DNA of 64,000 nt from Ensifer sp. IC3342 (GTDB lineage Bacteria > Pseudomonadota > Alphaproteobacteria > Rhizobiales > Rhizobiaceae), in the NCBI RefSeq assembly GCF_020193655.1, contig NZ_JADYVE010000006.1, forward strand, positions 248,001 through 312,000, written 5' to 3'. Position 1 is the first letter of the stretch, and the number at the start of each line of letters is the position of its first letter. A program made the translations under genes and the position numbers. Below are positions 17,460-26,499 of the stretch, in pieces. The notes beneath the pieces are model-generated. The model did not search any database and was not told the origin of the DNA. It saw nothing but the letters and a program-made list of their open reading frames with translations.

Positions 17460-17625
17460 GGGCATTTCCCCTCGTCCGGCTGCCGCCACCGTCTCTCCGC
17501 TCGCGGGGAGAAGGGACTCGCGGCACGCTCTCGCCCTCCCGCCTGATGCGGGAAGGGTGCGTCGCGCTCGTCCCCTCTCCCCGTCAAAACGGGGAGAGGG
17601 TTAGGGTGAGGGGCAATCGCCCGCA
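17460..17625. repeat. REP-like palindromic region between convergent genes
   Basis: It contains CTCTCCGC-n-GCGGGGAGAAGG, CCCGCCTGATGCGGGAAGG and CCCCTCTCCCCGTCAAAACG followed by GGGGAGAGGGTTAGGGTGAGGGG. These nested hairpins may act as a bidirectional terminator for the phosphoesterase and sqdC. Confidence 0.6.
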
Positions 17626-18524
17626 TCCGCGGTCCCGTATCCAGCCAGCTCCCGGATCGTTGTCGCCAGCCGGTCCCCTCCGCCGGGCCTCCAGCCGAGG
17701 GCGCGCAGCTTTTCCGTCGCCATCACCATGAATTCGCTTGTGTCCGCTGCCGGCGGCAGGGGGTGAGGGCAGCCGGTCGCCGACTGCAGAACGGATAGGA
17801 TTTCGCGATTGTCGGTCAGCACGTCGGAGACGTTGAAGACTTCACCCGCGAGTCGGGCCGGCTCGGCTTCCAGCATCAGCCTCACAGCCTGAGCGACTTC
17901 GTCGCCATGCACCTCCGTACCCGGGCGCGCCGGAACGGGTCTGCCGGCGAGATAGTCGGTGAAGAGGTTGCTCCATTTGTGCTTTCGCCCGGGACCCGCC
18001 GATCCGTAGACGCCGGTCACGCGCAGGCTCGCGGTCACGAAACCGTGGCCGGCCATCGATGTCAGCGCCTGTTCGGCCGCAAGCTTTACTTGGCCATAGA
18101 GCGTGTCGGGCTCGGCGGGCGACGTCTCGTCGACAAGCGGCGGCGCCGTCTCGCCATAGACGGCGCGGCTCGACAGGAAGACGCAGCGGCGCACGCCGGC
18201 GGCACGGGCCTCCTCGAAGAGTCGGACCGAGCCGTCGAGGTTGGCGCGGCGGAAGCCTTCTGGGTCCGCGCCTTCGCCACCACGATACTTGCCCTCGACG
18301 TGTTCGAAGGCGGCATGGACGAAATAATAGATGTCGTCGAAAGCGGAAACCTGGTCCGCATCCGGGTCGAGGCGGAGCGAAACATAGGCTACCGGCTGCG
18401 AGAAGAACCCGGTGGCCGGCGGCATGCGAGCGGCAACCGTTACCTTGTAGCCGTGGGCGATCAGGTGTTCGACGATGAAACGGCCGACGAAGCCGGTACC
18501 GCCGGAAACAAGGACGCGAGTCAT
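17601..18524 (-). CDS. sqdC: SqdC-like NAD(P)-dependent epimerase/reductase
   Basis: SqdC belongs to the sulfoquinovosyl-diacylglycerol gene set of Rhodobacter and rhizobia; its exact step is not settled. The 307-residue product is an extended short-chain dehydrogenase: VLVSGGTGFVGRFI nucleotide motif at the N-terminus, LSSRAVYGE (Ser) and the YGQVK catalytic Tyr/Lys pair. The ORF opens further upstream, but the ATG at 18524 gives the proper Rossmann start and overlaps the sqdD stop by four bases. The gene order sqdB-sqdD-sqdC, with each pair coupled, supports the assignment. Confidence 0.85.
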   Translation of the reverse strand: MTRVLVSGGTGFVGRFIVEHLIAHGYKVTVAARMPPATGFFSQPVAYVSLRLDPDADQVSAFDDIYYFVHAAFEHVEGKYRGGEGADPEGFRRANLDGSVRLFEEARAAGVRRCVFLSSRAVYGETAPPLVDETSPAEPDTLYGQVKLAAEQALTSMAGHGFVTASLRVTGVYGSAGPGRKHKWSNLFTDYLAGRPVPARPGTEVHGDEVAQAVRLMLEAEPARLAGEVFNVSDVLTDNREILSVLQSATGCPHPLPPAADTSEFMVMATEKLRALGWRPGGGDRLATTIRELAGYGTADAGDCPSP

Positions 18525-19399
18525 GGGGCCACGGTGCCGGGTTGCGCCGGATTGTCGAGCGTGTCGAGGTCCGGGATATTCTCTCCTGTCAGGTAGGCAT
18601 GCCAGAGCTCGATGAGCGGCCGAAGAGCATCGGCGCGCGGATGATCCGCCTCCCACGGCTTCTCATACTGGTAATGCAGTACGCCTATCGAGCGCCAATC
18701 CCAGAGCGCCGGCAGATTGAACCAGACATATTGCAGCATGTTCATCGTCACCGGCAGGCCGTGCCAGTCGGGAAAGTAGCTCTGCAGGAATGTCTGGTCG
18801 GTGCGCGGCCAGAAGGCCCCCGGCGCGTCCAGAACCGCGAGCATCTTGTCGAATGTCTTGACCGACGGTTCCGCGACGAAGACGCCGGAATTCAGTCGGT
18901 GAAAATCGCCGAGGCTCTCGTAGACGTTCGGCGCGGCGGAAAATTCCGGGTAGCGGAAGAGCTTGTCGATATTGCGCAGCACGATCGCATCCGCGTCGAT
19001 GAAGACACAGCGCTCGTATTCGATGAGTTGCCAGAGCCGGAGCTTGCAGAAATTGTCGAGCGGCGAGTGGAATTCGGGTTTCCGGCCTTTGGTGAACGGC
19101 GCCTTCGAGTGGACGTTGCGGCGCGCGTGGCGGGCGTTGAAGTCGTCCGAGAGGGGCAGGAGCTCCGTTTCGACGAGGCGGCAATCGAATTCCGTGAGCG
19201 GCTCGAGCGCGGCGGCGTCCACCCCGCCGGTGTAGAGTACGACGATATCAGCCGGCGTTCGGGTCAGCCGGATCGACCGCAACAGTGCGCGTGCGCCGAG
19301 CACATAGTCGGCATTGGTGACGAGCGTCACGAAGGCGTGGCGGGCGGCAGGAGGCGAGGAAGGGCTGAGCCCCCCCGGCTGAGGCGTCGCAGGAGTCAT
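18521..19399 (-). CDS. sqdD: SqdD glycosyltransferase (GT8, glycogenin-like)
   Basis: SqdD is thought to transfer sulfoquinovose from UDP-sulfoquinovose to diacylglycerol. The 292-residue protein resembles glycogenin-type GT8 enzymes: AFVTLVTNADYVLGARALL at the start, the metal/nucleotide DxD in CVFIDADAIVLRN, LNSGVFVAEPS and QTFLQSYFPDWHGLP. It overlaps sqdB and sqdC by four bases on each side (ATGA), so the three are translationally coupled. No signal peptide or membrane segment is seen; action at the inner leaflet is inferred. Confidence 0.87.
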   Translation of the reverse strand: MTPATPQPGGLSPSSPPAARHAFVTLVTNADYVLGARALLRSIRLTRTPADIVVLYTGGVDAAALEPLTEFDCRLVETELLPLSDDFNARHARRNVHSKAPFTKGRKPEFHSPLDNFCKLRLWQLIEYERCVFIDADAIVLRNIDKLFRYPEFSAAPNVYESLGDFHRLNSGVFVAEPSVKTFDKMLAVLDAPGAFWPRTDQTFLQSYFPDWHGLPVTMNMLQYVWFNLPALWDWRSIGVLHYQYEKPWEADHPRADALRPLIELWHAYLTGENIPDLDTLDNPAQPGTVAP

Positions 19400-20616
19400 G
19401 AAACGGATTTCAGCCGCTTGCCTTCCGGATCGTGATTGATCAACGGTGCGATATCCTTCGTCCAGGCGGAGACTGCAGGGACACGCGAACGATCGACGCG
19501 GTAGGCGAATTTCTTTGCCACATCGACGATTTCCGAAAGCAATCCGTCCTGGAGGCGGATCGGATCGAGGCCGAGGCCTAAGAACTTCTCGTTGTGCACG
19601 ACGAGATCGTTCTCGGCAGCTTCCTTGCGCGGATTGGGCAGCCAGGCGATCTTCGAGCCGGTCATCCGCGCGATCATTTCGGCGAGATCACGGACGCGAT
19701 ACGTCTCGGTCATCTGGTTGAAGATCTCCACACGGCTGCCGCGCGTGGGCGGATTGTTGAGCGCGAGTTCAATGCAGCGGACCGAATCCTGGATATGGAT
19801 GAAGGCGCGGGTCTGGCCGCCGGTGCCATGAACCGTCAGCGGGTAGCCGATCGCCGCCTGTATCAGAAAGCGGTTCAAGACCGTGCCGTAATCGCCGTCA
19901 TAGTCGAAGCGGTTGATGAGCTGCTGATGCCGGCGCGTCTGTTCGGTGTGCGTGCCCCAAACGATGCCCTGGTGCAGGTCGGTGATCCTGAGACCGTCGT
20001 TCTTGGCATAGAACTGGAAGAGAAGCTGATCGAGGCATTTGGTCATATGGTAGATCGAGCCGGGATTTGACGGATAAAGAATCTCCTGGTTCACGGTCTC
20101 GCCATTCATCGTCTCGATCCCGACCGGCAGATAGCCCTCCGGGATCGCCGCGCCGACGGTCGAATAACCATAGACGCCCATCGTCCCGAGATGCACGAGG
20201 TGGGCGTCGAGGCTCAATTCCACCAGCGCATTGAGGAGGTTGTGCGTGGCGTTGACGTTGTTGTTGACCGTGTAGTTCTTGTGCCGGTCGCTCTTCATCG
20301 AATAGGGCGCTGCGCGCTGCTCGGCGAAATGGACGATCGCATCCGGACGGTGCTCGGCGAGCCAGTTCTTGAGGAGCTCGTAGTCGCGAGCGAGGTCGAT
20401 CAGGTTGAAGTGGATGCGCCGGCCGGTCTCGGCATGCCAGATGCGGGTGCGCTCCTGGATCGAGTCCATCGGCGTCAACGACTGGACGCCGAGTTCCGTA
20501 TCGATCCAGCGGCGGGAAAGGTTGTCGAGAATATGGATGTCGTGGCCGGCATCGGATAGATGCAGCGCTGTGGGCCAGCCGACGAAACCATCACCGCCGA
20601 GGATTGCAATCTTCAT
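19396..20616 (-). CDS. sqdB: UDP-sulfoquinovose synthase SqdB
   Basis: SqdB makes UDP-sulfoquinovose from UDP-glucose and sulfite, the committed step for the sulfolipid SQDG, a phosphate-sparing membrane lipid. The 406-residue product begins MKIAILGGDGFVGWPTALHL with the NAD motif, then DNLSRRWID, a Thr/Met/Tyr segment LGTMGVYGYS and the catalytic YHMTK pair, followed by GIVWGTHTEQTRRH, a SqdB-specific region. The ATG at 20616 is preceded by AGGAGA; a start at 20676 would add twenty non-conserved residues. First gene of the sqdBDC operon, divergent from ybgC. Confidence 0.95.
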   Translation of the reverse strand: MKIAILGGDGFVGWPTALHLSDAGHDIHILDNLSRRWIDTELGVQSLTPMDSIQERTRIWHAETGRRIHFNLIDLARDYELLKNWLAEHRPDAIVHFAEQRAAPYSMKSDRHKNYTVNNNVNATHNLLNALVELSLDAHLVHLGTMGVYGYSTVGAAIPEGYLPVGIETMNGETVNQEILYPSNPGSIYHMTKCLDQLLFQFYAKNDGLRITDLHQGIVWGTHTEQTRRHQQLINRFDYDGDYGTVLNRFLIQAAIGYPLTVHGTGGQTRAFIHIQDSVRCIELALNNPPTRGSRVEIFNQMTETYRVRDLAEMIARMTGSKIAWLPNPRKEAAENDLVVHNEKFLGLGLDPIRLQDGLLSEIVDVAKKFAYRVDRSRVPAVSAWTKDIAPLINHDPEGKRLKSVS

Positions 20617-20746
20617 GCACGGTTCTCCTGATCGCGAAGAAGGACATGGTGAGGTGATAGGATAGGATTGTGACAAAGCTGCAATGCTTGCAAATGGCTT
20701 TTTGTTCCTGCACAGAAAAAGAAAAATCCTCCCGGAGAATGAGACG

Positions 20747-21214
20747 ATGTCACTAATTTCGCTCGCGGGCGAACTGACCGAAAACGGCCACCGACTTGTG
20801 CAGCGAGTCTATTATGAGGACACCGATTTCTCCGGGGTCGTCTATCACGCGCGCTACCTGCATTTCATGGAGCGGGCCAGAACGGACTATTTGCGGCTGC
20901 TCGGCGTCGAACAGGCATCGCTCGCCATCGAAGGCGATATGGAAGGCCTCGTCTTCGTCGTTCACCGCATGGAGATCGACTTCAAATTGCCGGCGCGTAT
21001 GGACGACATACTGACCATCGAGACGACGACCGAGAGGGCAGGTGGCGCCAAAATGGTGCTGCAGCAGGAGATCCGTCGCGATGGCGCGTTGCTGATCGCC
21101 GCCAAGGTCATCATCGCCGTCATCAACGGTCAGGGCCGACCACGACGGTTACCGGAAGCACTGGCGATAAAGTTCCTGGCGGCGGGACACAAGATTCCGA
21201 CTCGGGTCGAGTGA
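20747..21214 (+). CDS. ybgC: Tol-Pal-associated acyl-CoA thioesterase YbgC
   Basis: This is a hot-dog-fold thioesterase of the 4-hydroxybenzoyl-CoA thioesterase type, usually the first gene of the tol-pal cluster. The 155-residue product carries the active-site signature QRVYYEDTDFSGVVYHARYLHFMERAR, including the catalytic Asp, and RMEIDFKLPARMDD. The start ATG follows GGAGAATGAG; a start at 20684 would add 21 unlikely residues. Here a minus-strand ku-ligD cassette lies between ybgC and tolQ, so ybgC is no longer contiguous with the rest of the cluster. Confidence 0.94.
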   Translation: MSLISLAGELTENGHRLVQRVYYEDTDFSGVVYHARYLHFMERARTDYLRLLGVEQASLAIEGDMEGLVFVVHRMEIDFKLPARMDDILTIETTTERAGGAKMVLQQEIRRDGALLIAAKVIIAVINGQGRPRRLPEALAIKFLAAGHKIPTRVE

Positions 21215-21243
21215 CCCGACCATGTGATCTCGATGATCGCAGA

Positions 21244-23841
21244 TCAGTCGCCGACCGAATTCAGTATCTTCTTCGTCAGCGACTGCTTGATTTCGCCGAT
21301 ATCCGCCCACGGATCGGTGCCGGATTCGATGCGTTCAAGAATGTCCGGAATGTGGAATGTGTTGGCGGCTGCAAGGTCTTCGAGTTCGTCCCAACTGACC
21401 GGAGTGGCGACGGGGCCACCTGCGCGGGCGCGGGTGGAGTAGGGGGCGATCGCCGTCGCGCCGCGGTCGTTCCTGAGCCAGTCGATGAAGATCCGCCCCT
21501 TGCGCTTCGCCTTCGACATCGTGGCGATGAAGTGGTCCGGGTCGCGATCTGCGAAACGCTGCGCCATCTTCTTGGCGAATCCCTTGGCCTCGTCCCACTC
21601 GGCATGCGGCCGAAGCGGCACAATCACGTGAACGCCCTTGCCGCCGGTTACCATGGCAACTGTTGTGAGGCCGATATCGGCAAGTTCATTCCGCAGGCTG
21701 CCGGCAGCCGCCTTGACCGTGGCGAAGTCGACGCTCGGATCCGGGTCGAGATCGAAGACCAGGCGATCGGGCTTTTCCAGCCGGTCGATCGATGCACCCC
21801 AGATGTGAAACTCCAGCGTGCCCATCTGCACCGCGGCAACAAGGCCTTTGGCATCGCGAACGTACATGTATTTCTCGGTTTCGCCCGAGGCCTCCTTGAT
21901 CGGGACTTCACGAATCTCCTGCGGAAAACCGTCGCTGGCATGTTTTTGGTAGAAGCATTGCCGCTGTCCGCCTTGCGGGCAACGGACCAGCGAAAGAGGG
22001 TGATCGGCCGCGGAAGGCAGCATCCTGTCCGCAACGACGGCATAGTAGCGGGCGAGATCGATCTTGGTGACGCCTTGGCCGGCAAAGAGAACGCGGTCCG
22101 GATGCGAGACGCGAATCCCGAGAACATCGGCATCGCCCTTGGCGGGAGCCACTGTCCGTGCCCTGGTCGCGCGTTTGCCCTTCCCGGTCTCAGCCGTGGG
22201 GTCCGTCGGCTTCGGTCTTTCCAGTTTCACGGCCTTGGCCTCCTTGTCCTCGCGCAATCCTTCGAATGAGCCATGGCGGATGTGTCCGTCAGCCGTAAGC
22301 TCGGTGAAATCCACCTCTGCCACAAGATCGGGCTTCAGCCAGACGGCATCTCGCTCCCTTTCTCTTGGCACGCTGTCGAACGGTGACGTCTTGCGCCTGC
22401 GCTTTGCGAAGGCGGCCGCGAGCTCTTCCATGGTCTTTTGCCCGAAGCCGGTACCGACGCCGCCCCGGTAAACCAGCTTATCACCCTCGAAGGTGCCGAG
22501 AAGGATTGATGCGAAAGCGCGCCCCTTTTTCGCCGACGGGGTATAGCCGCCGATGACGAACTCCTGGCGTTTCGTGCATTTGACCTTCAGCCAGCTTCGG
22601 GTGCGTCCGCTACGATAGTGAGCATTCGCCTCCTTCGCGATAATGCCTTCCTGTCCGGCCTTGCATATGGCGGCGAGCACATGTTCGCCATTGCCTTCAA
22701 CATGCTCGCTGTACTGAACGGTCGAGGTGGCGTCGAGCGTGTCGAGCAAGGCCTTCAGTTGCTCCTTTCGCTCGATGAGCGGCTTGCGACTCAGGTCCTT
22801 GCCATCGAGTTCGATAAGATCGAAGGCGTAGAGCCGTGTGCTGGCGCCGGTCCTCAGCGCTTTTTGCAGGGCCGAAAAAGTCGAACCTTCCTGTGACAGC
22901 GCCACCACTTCACCGTCGATCAGGGCAGACCTGCAATCGAGCTCGGAAAGAGCGGAGGCAATCGCCGGGAACTTCTCGGTCCAGTCGAGACCATTGCGCG
23001 TGTAGCAACGGACAGTCCCGCCTCCGACAGCGGCCATCAAGCGGTAGCCGTCGAACTTGGCTTCGTTCAGCCACTCGTCTCCGGCGGGTGCCTTTGTAAC
23101 CAGGGTCGCAAGCTGCGGTGCCTTGAAGGCGGGCAGCTTTCCGGGGGATTTTCGCGTTGGGCGCTTGCGTCGATTGTTGTTCTCGGCAACCGCGCCAGCC
23201 TTAAGATTGGCCGCCGTGCTCTTGTTCGAATGCCAGACGCGTGCCCGTTTTTCGCCCTTGCCCTCAGCAATTTCATCCATGGTGCGGCCGGTGCGGACAC
23301 TTGTAAGGTTCGCTTCGGCGAGATGCTCCCCGTCCTCTGAGGCGGCTTCGTCATTTTCCTTGATCAGCAGCCAGTTTTCGCGCTTTTCGCCATCGCGCGG
23401 CCGCATGCGCACCAGCACCCAGCCACCGCTCATCCGCCTGCCGTGCAACTGAAACGAGAGTTTGCCTTTCTTCAGGCCTTCGGATGGATCGTCTTCCGGC
23501 TCCCACCAGCCGGTGTCCCAAAGCATCACCGTGCCGCCGCCATACTCGTCTTCCGGTATCGTGCCTTCAAAGTCCCCGTAGGCTAAGGGATGATCTTCGG
23601 TGCGCACCGCAAGGCGCTTGTCTTCCGGATCGAGACTCGGGCCGCGCGTCACGGCCCAGCTTTTCAGCACGCCCTCCCATTCGAGGCGGAAGTCGTAGTG
23701 CAGGCGGGTGGCATCGTGTTTCTGAACCAGAAAGCGTTTCTTGCCGGCGTGTCCCCGGGCGACAGTTCCCTTGGGCTCGCTCGTCTTTCTAAAGTCGCGG
23801 CGCCGGTTGTATTCGGAAAGGGGTTCGTTGCGAGCAGCCAT
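21244..23841 (-). CDS. ligD: Multidomain ATP-dependent DNA ligase LigD
   Basis: LigD joins double-strand breaks with Ku in bacterial non-homologous end joining. The 865-residue product has three modules: N-terminal phosphoesterase (about 30-190; HDATRLHYDFRLEWEG, HPLAYGDFEGTIP), central ATP-dependent ligase (about 240-530; nucleophile Lys262 in EAKFDGYRL, DGEVVAL, EGIIAKEA, RSWLKVKC), and C-terminal AEP-type polymerase (about 570-865; VFDLDPDPSVDF metal pair, GGKGVHVIVPL). This PE-Lig-Pol order is the rhizobial and Pseudomonas-like one. It starts nine bases after ku. All key motifs look intact. Confidence 0.97.
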   Translation of the reverse strand: MAARNEPLSEYNRRRDFRKTSEPKGTVARGHAGKKRFLVQKHDATRLHYDFRLEWEGVLKSWAVTRGPSLDPEDKRLAVRTEDHPLAYGDFEGTIPEDEYGGGTVMLWDTGWWEPEDDPSEGLKKGKLSFQLHGRRMSGGWVLVRMRPRDGEKRENWLLIKENDEAASEDGEHLAEANLTSVRTGRTMDEIAEGKGEKRARVWHSNKSTAANLKAGAVAENNNRRKRPTRKSPGKLPAFKAPQLATLVTKAPAGDEWLNEAKFDGYRLMAAVGGGTVRCYTRNGLDWTEKFPAIASALSELDCRSALIDGEVVALSQEGSTFSALQKALRTGASTRLYAFDLIELDGKDLSRKPLIERKEQLKALLDTLDATSTVQYSEHVEGNGEHVLAAICKAGQEGIIAKEANAHYRSGRTRSWLKVKCTKRQEFVIGGYTPSAKKGRAFASILLGTFEGDKLVYRGGVGTGFGQKTMEELAAAFAKRRRKTSPFDSVPRERERDAVWLKPDLVAEVDFTELTADGHIRHGSFEGLREDKEAKAVKLERPKPTDPTAETGKGKRATRARTVAPAKGDADVLGIRVSHPDRVLFAGQGVTKIDLARYYAVVADRMLPSAADHPLSLVRCPQGGQRQCFYQKHASDGFPQEIREVPIKEASGETEKYMYVRDAKGLVAAVQMGTLEFHIWGASIDRLEKPDRLVFDLDPDPSVDFATVKAAAGSLRNELADIGLTTVAMVTGGKGVHVIVPLRPHAEWDEAKGFAKKMAQRFADRDPDHFIATMSKAKRKGRIFIDWLRNDRGATAIAPYSTRARAGGPVATPVSWDELEDLAAANTFHIPDILERIESGTDPWADIGEIKQSLTKKILNSVGD

Positions 23842-23850
23842 GGATCGTCC

Positions 23851-24705
23851 TCACGCCGATTTCCGCCGGCCGCGGCGCGAGGAGGATTGCGCCTTTGCCT
23901 GCGGTTTCTTGCCCTCGCCGCCTTCGAGGCTCTTCTTCAGCGCCGCCATCAGGTCAACGACATTGTCGCCGCGCCGTTCTGGGCGTTCGCCTTCCTCGAC
24001 GGTGACGCGCGTCGACTTTCCTTTCATCTTGCGCTTGACGAGTTCCTTCAGTGCCGCCGTATAGTTGTCCTTGAAGGCGTTAGCGTCGAAAGGTGCGGTT
24101 TTCTTCTCGATGAGGGCGCTGGCGACCTCCAGCAGCTCCTTTTCCGCTTTCTTGCCCGAAATGTCGGAAAACATCGGGTCGGCCTTCCGCAGTTCGTCGG
24201 CATAGCGCAGCGTCTCCAGGAGCAGACCGTCGCCGCAGGGTTTAACCGCCACCAGATATTCGCGGCCTCTCAGTGTCATTTGTCCCAGCCCGATCCTTTC
24301 CGACTGCCGAAGCGCGTCGCGGACGACCCGGTAGGCGTCCTCCGCAAGCTCATCTGCCGGAACGAGATAGTACGGCTTGTCGAAATAGAGGGGCGAGATG
24401 TCGGTGACGCCGACGAACTGGACCAGTTCCAGGGTCTTCTTCGTCTCGAGCTTGATCGAATCCACTTCCTTCGGGTCGAGGAGAACGTATTTGTCGTCCT
24501 CGTACTCGTAGCCCTTGACGATGTCGTCGACGTCGACCGGCCCGACGCCTTCCACCACCTTCTGGTAGTGGATCGGCTTTCCCGAAGGCTTGTGGATCTG
24601 GCGGAAAGAGACGCTGGCGCCCGAGCGGGTCGCACTGAACAGCTCGACCGGGATCGAAACCAGCGAGAGTCGAAGTTGACCTTTCCAAAGTGCGCGAGCC
24701 GCCAT
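23851..24705 (-). CDS. ku: Ku homodimer DNA end-binding protein
   Basis: Bacterial Ku threads onto DNA ends and recruits LigD. The 284-residue protein opens ARALWKGQLRLSLVSIPVEL, the family signature, and has IHKPSGKPIHYQKVVEG, VKGYEYEDDKYVLLD and the bridge/arm region. A basic, Ser/Arg/Lys-rich tail (GKKPQAKAQSSSRRGRRKSA) probably aids DNA or LigD binding. An ATG five codons upstream (24720) is in frame; the ATG at 24705 gives the standard MAARALW start. It forms an operon with ligD downstream and possibly the small ORF upstream. Confidence 0.96.
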   Translation of the reverse strand: MAARALWKGQLRLSLVSIPVELFSATRSGASVSFRQIHKPSGKPIHYQKVVEGVGPVDVDDIVKGYEYEDDKYVLLDPKEVDSIKLETKKTLELVQFVGVTDISPLYFDKPYYLVPADELAEDAYRVVRDALRQSERIGLGQMTLRGREYLVAVKPCGDGLLLETLRYADELRKADPMFSDISGKKAEKELLEVASALIEKKTAPFDANAFKDNYTAALKELVKRKMKGKSTRVTVEEGERPERRGDNVVDLMAALKKSLEGGEGKKPQAKAQSSSRRGRRKSA

Positions 24706-24716
24706 GGTTCCCCCAT

Positions 24717-25019
24717 TCACCGGCCGAGCCTGCGGCGCGGCTCCCGGTCGTTGCGAGGAGGCTCACGGGCAAGCACGCGTTCGATGGCAGCGATGTGCTC
24801 CCCGGTTACAGCAGGAACGGGATCGCCGAGCAGCGCCTGGAGCACCTCCTTCGAAAGCACACCGTTTGCGATCGCCTCTTCGAAGGCGCAACGGGTCTCT
24901 CGCTCGGCCTTCAATTGCGCGTAGAGCGCAAGGATCAACCGGTCGCGAGGGTCGAGCCGCGGCGATTTCTCATCAGCTTTTCCGGATGTCTGGAGCGTCA
25001 TGCGAGGAAAACGTGCCAT
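24717..25019 (-). CDS. Small hypothetical protein upstream of ku
   Basis: The 100-residue product is predicted all-helical: DPRDRLILALYAQLKAERE, CAFEEAIANGVLSKEVLQAL, then VTGEHIAAIERVLARE and a basic tail. I do not recognise a family. The reading frame is open back to a TTG at 25160; ATG codons at 25019 and 25001 are the best starts, but neither has a clear ribosome binding site. It ends 11 bases before the ku start and so would be the first gene of a three-gene end-joining operon. The frame has normal codon bias for this genome. Confidence 0.5.
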   Translation of the reverse strand: MARFPRMTLQTSGKADEKSPRLDPRDRLILALYAQLKAERETRCAFEEAIANGVLSKEVLQALLGDPVPAVTGEHIAAIERVLAREPPRNDREPRRRLGR

Positions 25020-25290
25020 GGCGCGGTGAAGTTCCAGAGCGACCGGCACAGGAATGTCTGCCCGGTAACATTCCTTTAACCATAATGGTGTCTTAATCCG
25101 TGCATTAGGATTTGTGCAGTGCACGTCATCCTTTGACCAAAATTGACGGCAAGAAGGCAACCAGAAGCATTAGATCGCAATGCCGCGATCAGCGGCGATG
25201 CCGGGGCATTTTTGCAACAGGACGTTTGGGCGACCCGGTCATGAGCATGAACCGCTCTTGCCGGGTATTTGGATTCGGGGACTGGAAACG

Positions 25291-26010
25291 ATGGAACAGG
25301 TTGGATTGGCCGCGACGAGCGATGTGACCCTCTGGTCGCTGTTCATGGAAGCGGGCTTTGTCGTGAAGCTGGTCATGCTGGGGTTGATCGCAGCCTCAGT
25401 CTGGACCTGGGGTATCGTCGTCGACAAGACGTTGAACTACGGCCGTGTCCGCCGCCAGCTCGACAATTTCGAGCAGGTTTTCTGGTCCGGTCAATCGCTT
25501 GAAGAGCTCTATCGCACGCTCTCCGACCGGCAGACGGCCGGCATGGGCGCGATCTTCGTCTCCGCTATGCGCGAATGGAAGAAGAGCTTCGAGCGCGGCG
25601 CCCGCTCGCCGATCGGCCTGCAGATGCGTATCGACCGCGCCATGGACGTGACGCTCGCCCGTGAGTCCGAGACGCTCGAGGCAAGGCTCGGATCGCTGGC
25701 GACCATCGGCTCGGCCGCTCCCTTCATCGGTCTCTTCGGCACGGTCGTCGGCATCATGACCTCGTTCCAGGCAATCGCCGGCTCGAAATCGACCAACCTT
25801 GCCGTCGTCGCGCCCGGTATCGCCGAAGCGCTTCTTGCGACCGCGATCGGCCTGCTCGCCGCTATTCCGGCCGTTATCGCCTACAACAAGTTTTCCGCCG
25901 ATGCCGGCAAGCTGACGGCGCGCATGGAAGCCTTTGCGGATGAGTTCTCCGCCATCCTGTCGCGGCAGATCGACGAGAAGCTGCAGTCATCGCGCCAGGC
26001 CGCGCAGTAA
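25291..26010 (+). CDS. tolQ: Tol-Pal motor protein TolQ
   Basis: TolQ is the pentameric inner-membrane stator of the Tol-Pal envelope-constriction machine, powered by the proton gradient. The 239-residue protein has three membrane segments: about 20-40 ([18 protein letters not shown]), about 140-160 and about 175-195 ([31 protein letters not shown]). The cytoplasmic domain lies between TM1 and TM2. The ATG at 25291 follows GGGGACTGGAAACG; an upstream in-frame start is not supported. First gene of tolQRAB-pal-cpoB. Confidence 0.96.
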   Translation: MEQVGLAATSDVTLWSLFMEAGFVVKLVMLGLIAASVWTWGIVVDKTLNYGRVRRQLDNFEQVFWSGQSLEELYRTLSDRQTAGMGAIFVSAMREWKKSFERGARSPIGLQMRIDRAMDVTLARESETLEARLGSLATIGSAAPFIGLFGTVVGIMTSFQAIAGSKSTNLAVVAPGIAEALLATAIGLLAAIPAVIAYNKFSADAGKLTARMEAFADEFSAILSRQIDEKLQSSRQAAQ

Positions 26011-26037
26011 CGACCCTCGAGCACGGAGACCACGCTG

Positions 26038-26490
26038 ATGGGTATGGCAGTTGGCGGAGCCAAGGGGTCGGGCGGCGGGCGTCGTCGGCGCAATGGCAAG
26101 AAGGCGATCATGAGCGAAATCAACGTCACGCCCTTCGTGGACGTGATGCTGGTGCTGCTCATCATCTTCATGGTGGCGGCACCGATGATGACGGTGGGTG
26201 TGCCGATCGATTTGCCGGAGACGCAGGCCAAGGCGCTCAACTCCGACACCCAACCGATTACCGTTTCGGTCAATCCGGCCGGTGAGATCTTCCTGCAGGA
26301 AACCCCGATCGGGATCGACGAGGTCGTTCCGAAACTCGAGGCAATCGCCACGACCGGCTACAACGAGCGCATCTATGTGCGCGGCGACACCAACGCCGAC
26401 TACGGCACGGTGATGAAGGTCATGGCACGCATCTCGGCCGCCGGCTTCAAGAATCTCGGCCTTGTCACGCTTCAAGAACAGGAAAAGTGA
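26038..26490 (+). CDS. tolR: Tol-Pal proton-channel protein TolR
   Basis: TolR dimerises inside the TolQ ring and anchors to peptidoglycan. The 150-residue product has a Gly/Arg/Lys-rich cytoplasmic N-terminus, one TM segment with the essential proton-carrying Asp ([19 protein letters not shown]) and a periplasmic domain ending [11 protein letters not shown]. It starts 27 bases after tolQ and ends nine bases before tolA, in one operon. Confidence 0.96.
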   Translation: MGMAVGGAKGSGGGRRRRNGKKAIMSEINVTPFVDVMLVLLIIFMVAAPMMTVGVPIDLPETQAKALNSDTQPITVSVNPAGEIFLQETPIGIDEVVPKLEAIATTGYNERIYVRGDTNADYGTVMKVMARISAAGFKNLGLVTLQEQEK

Positions 26491-26499
26491 TCCCCGGTC

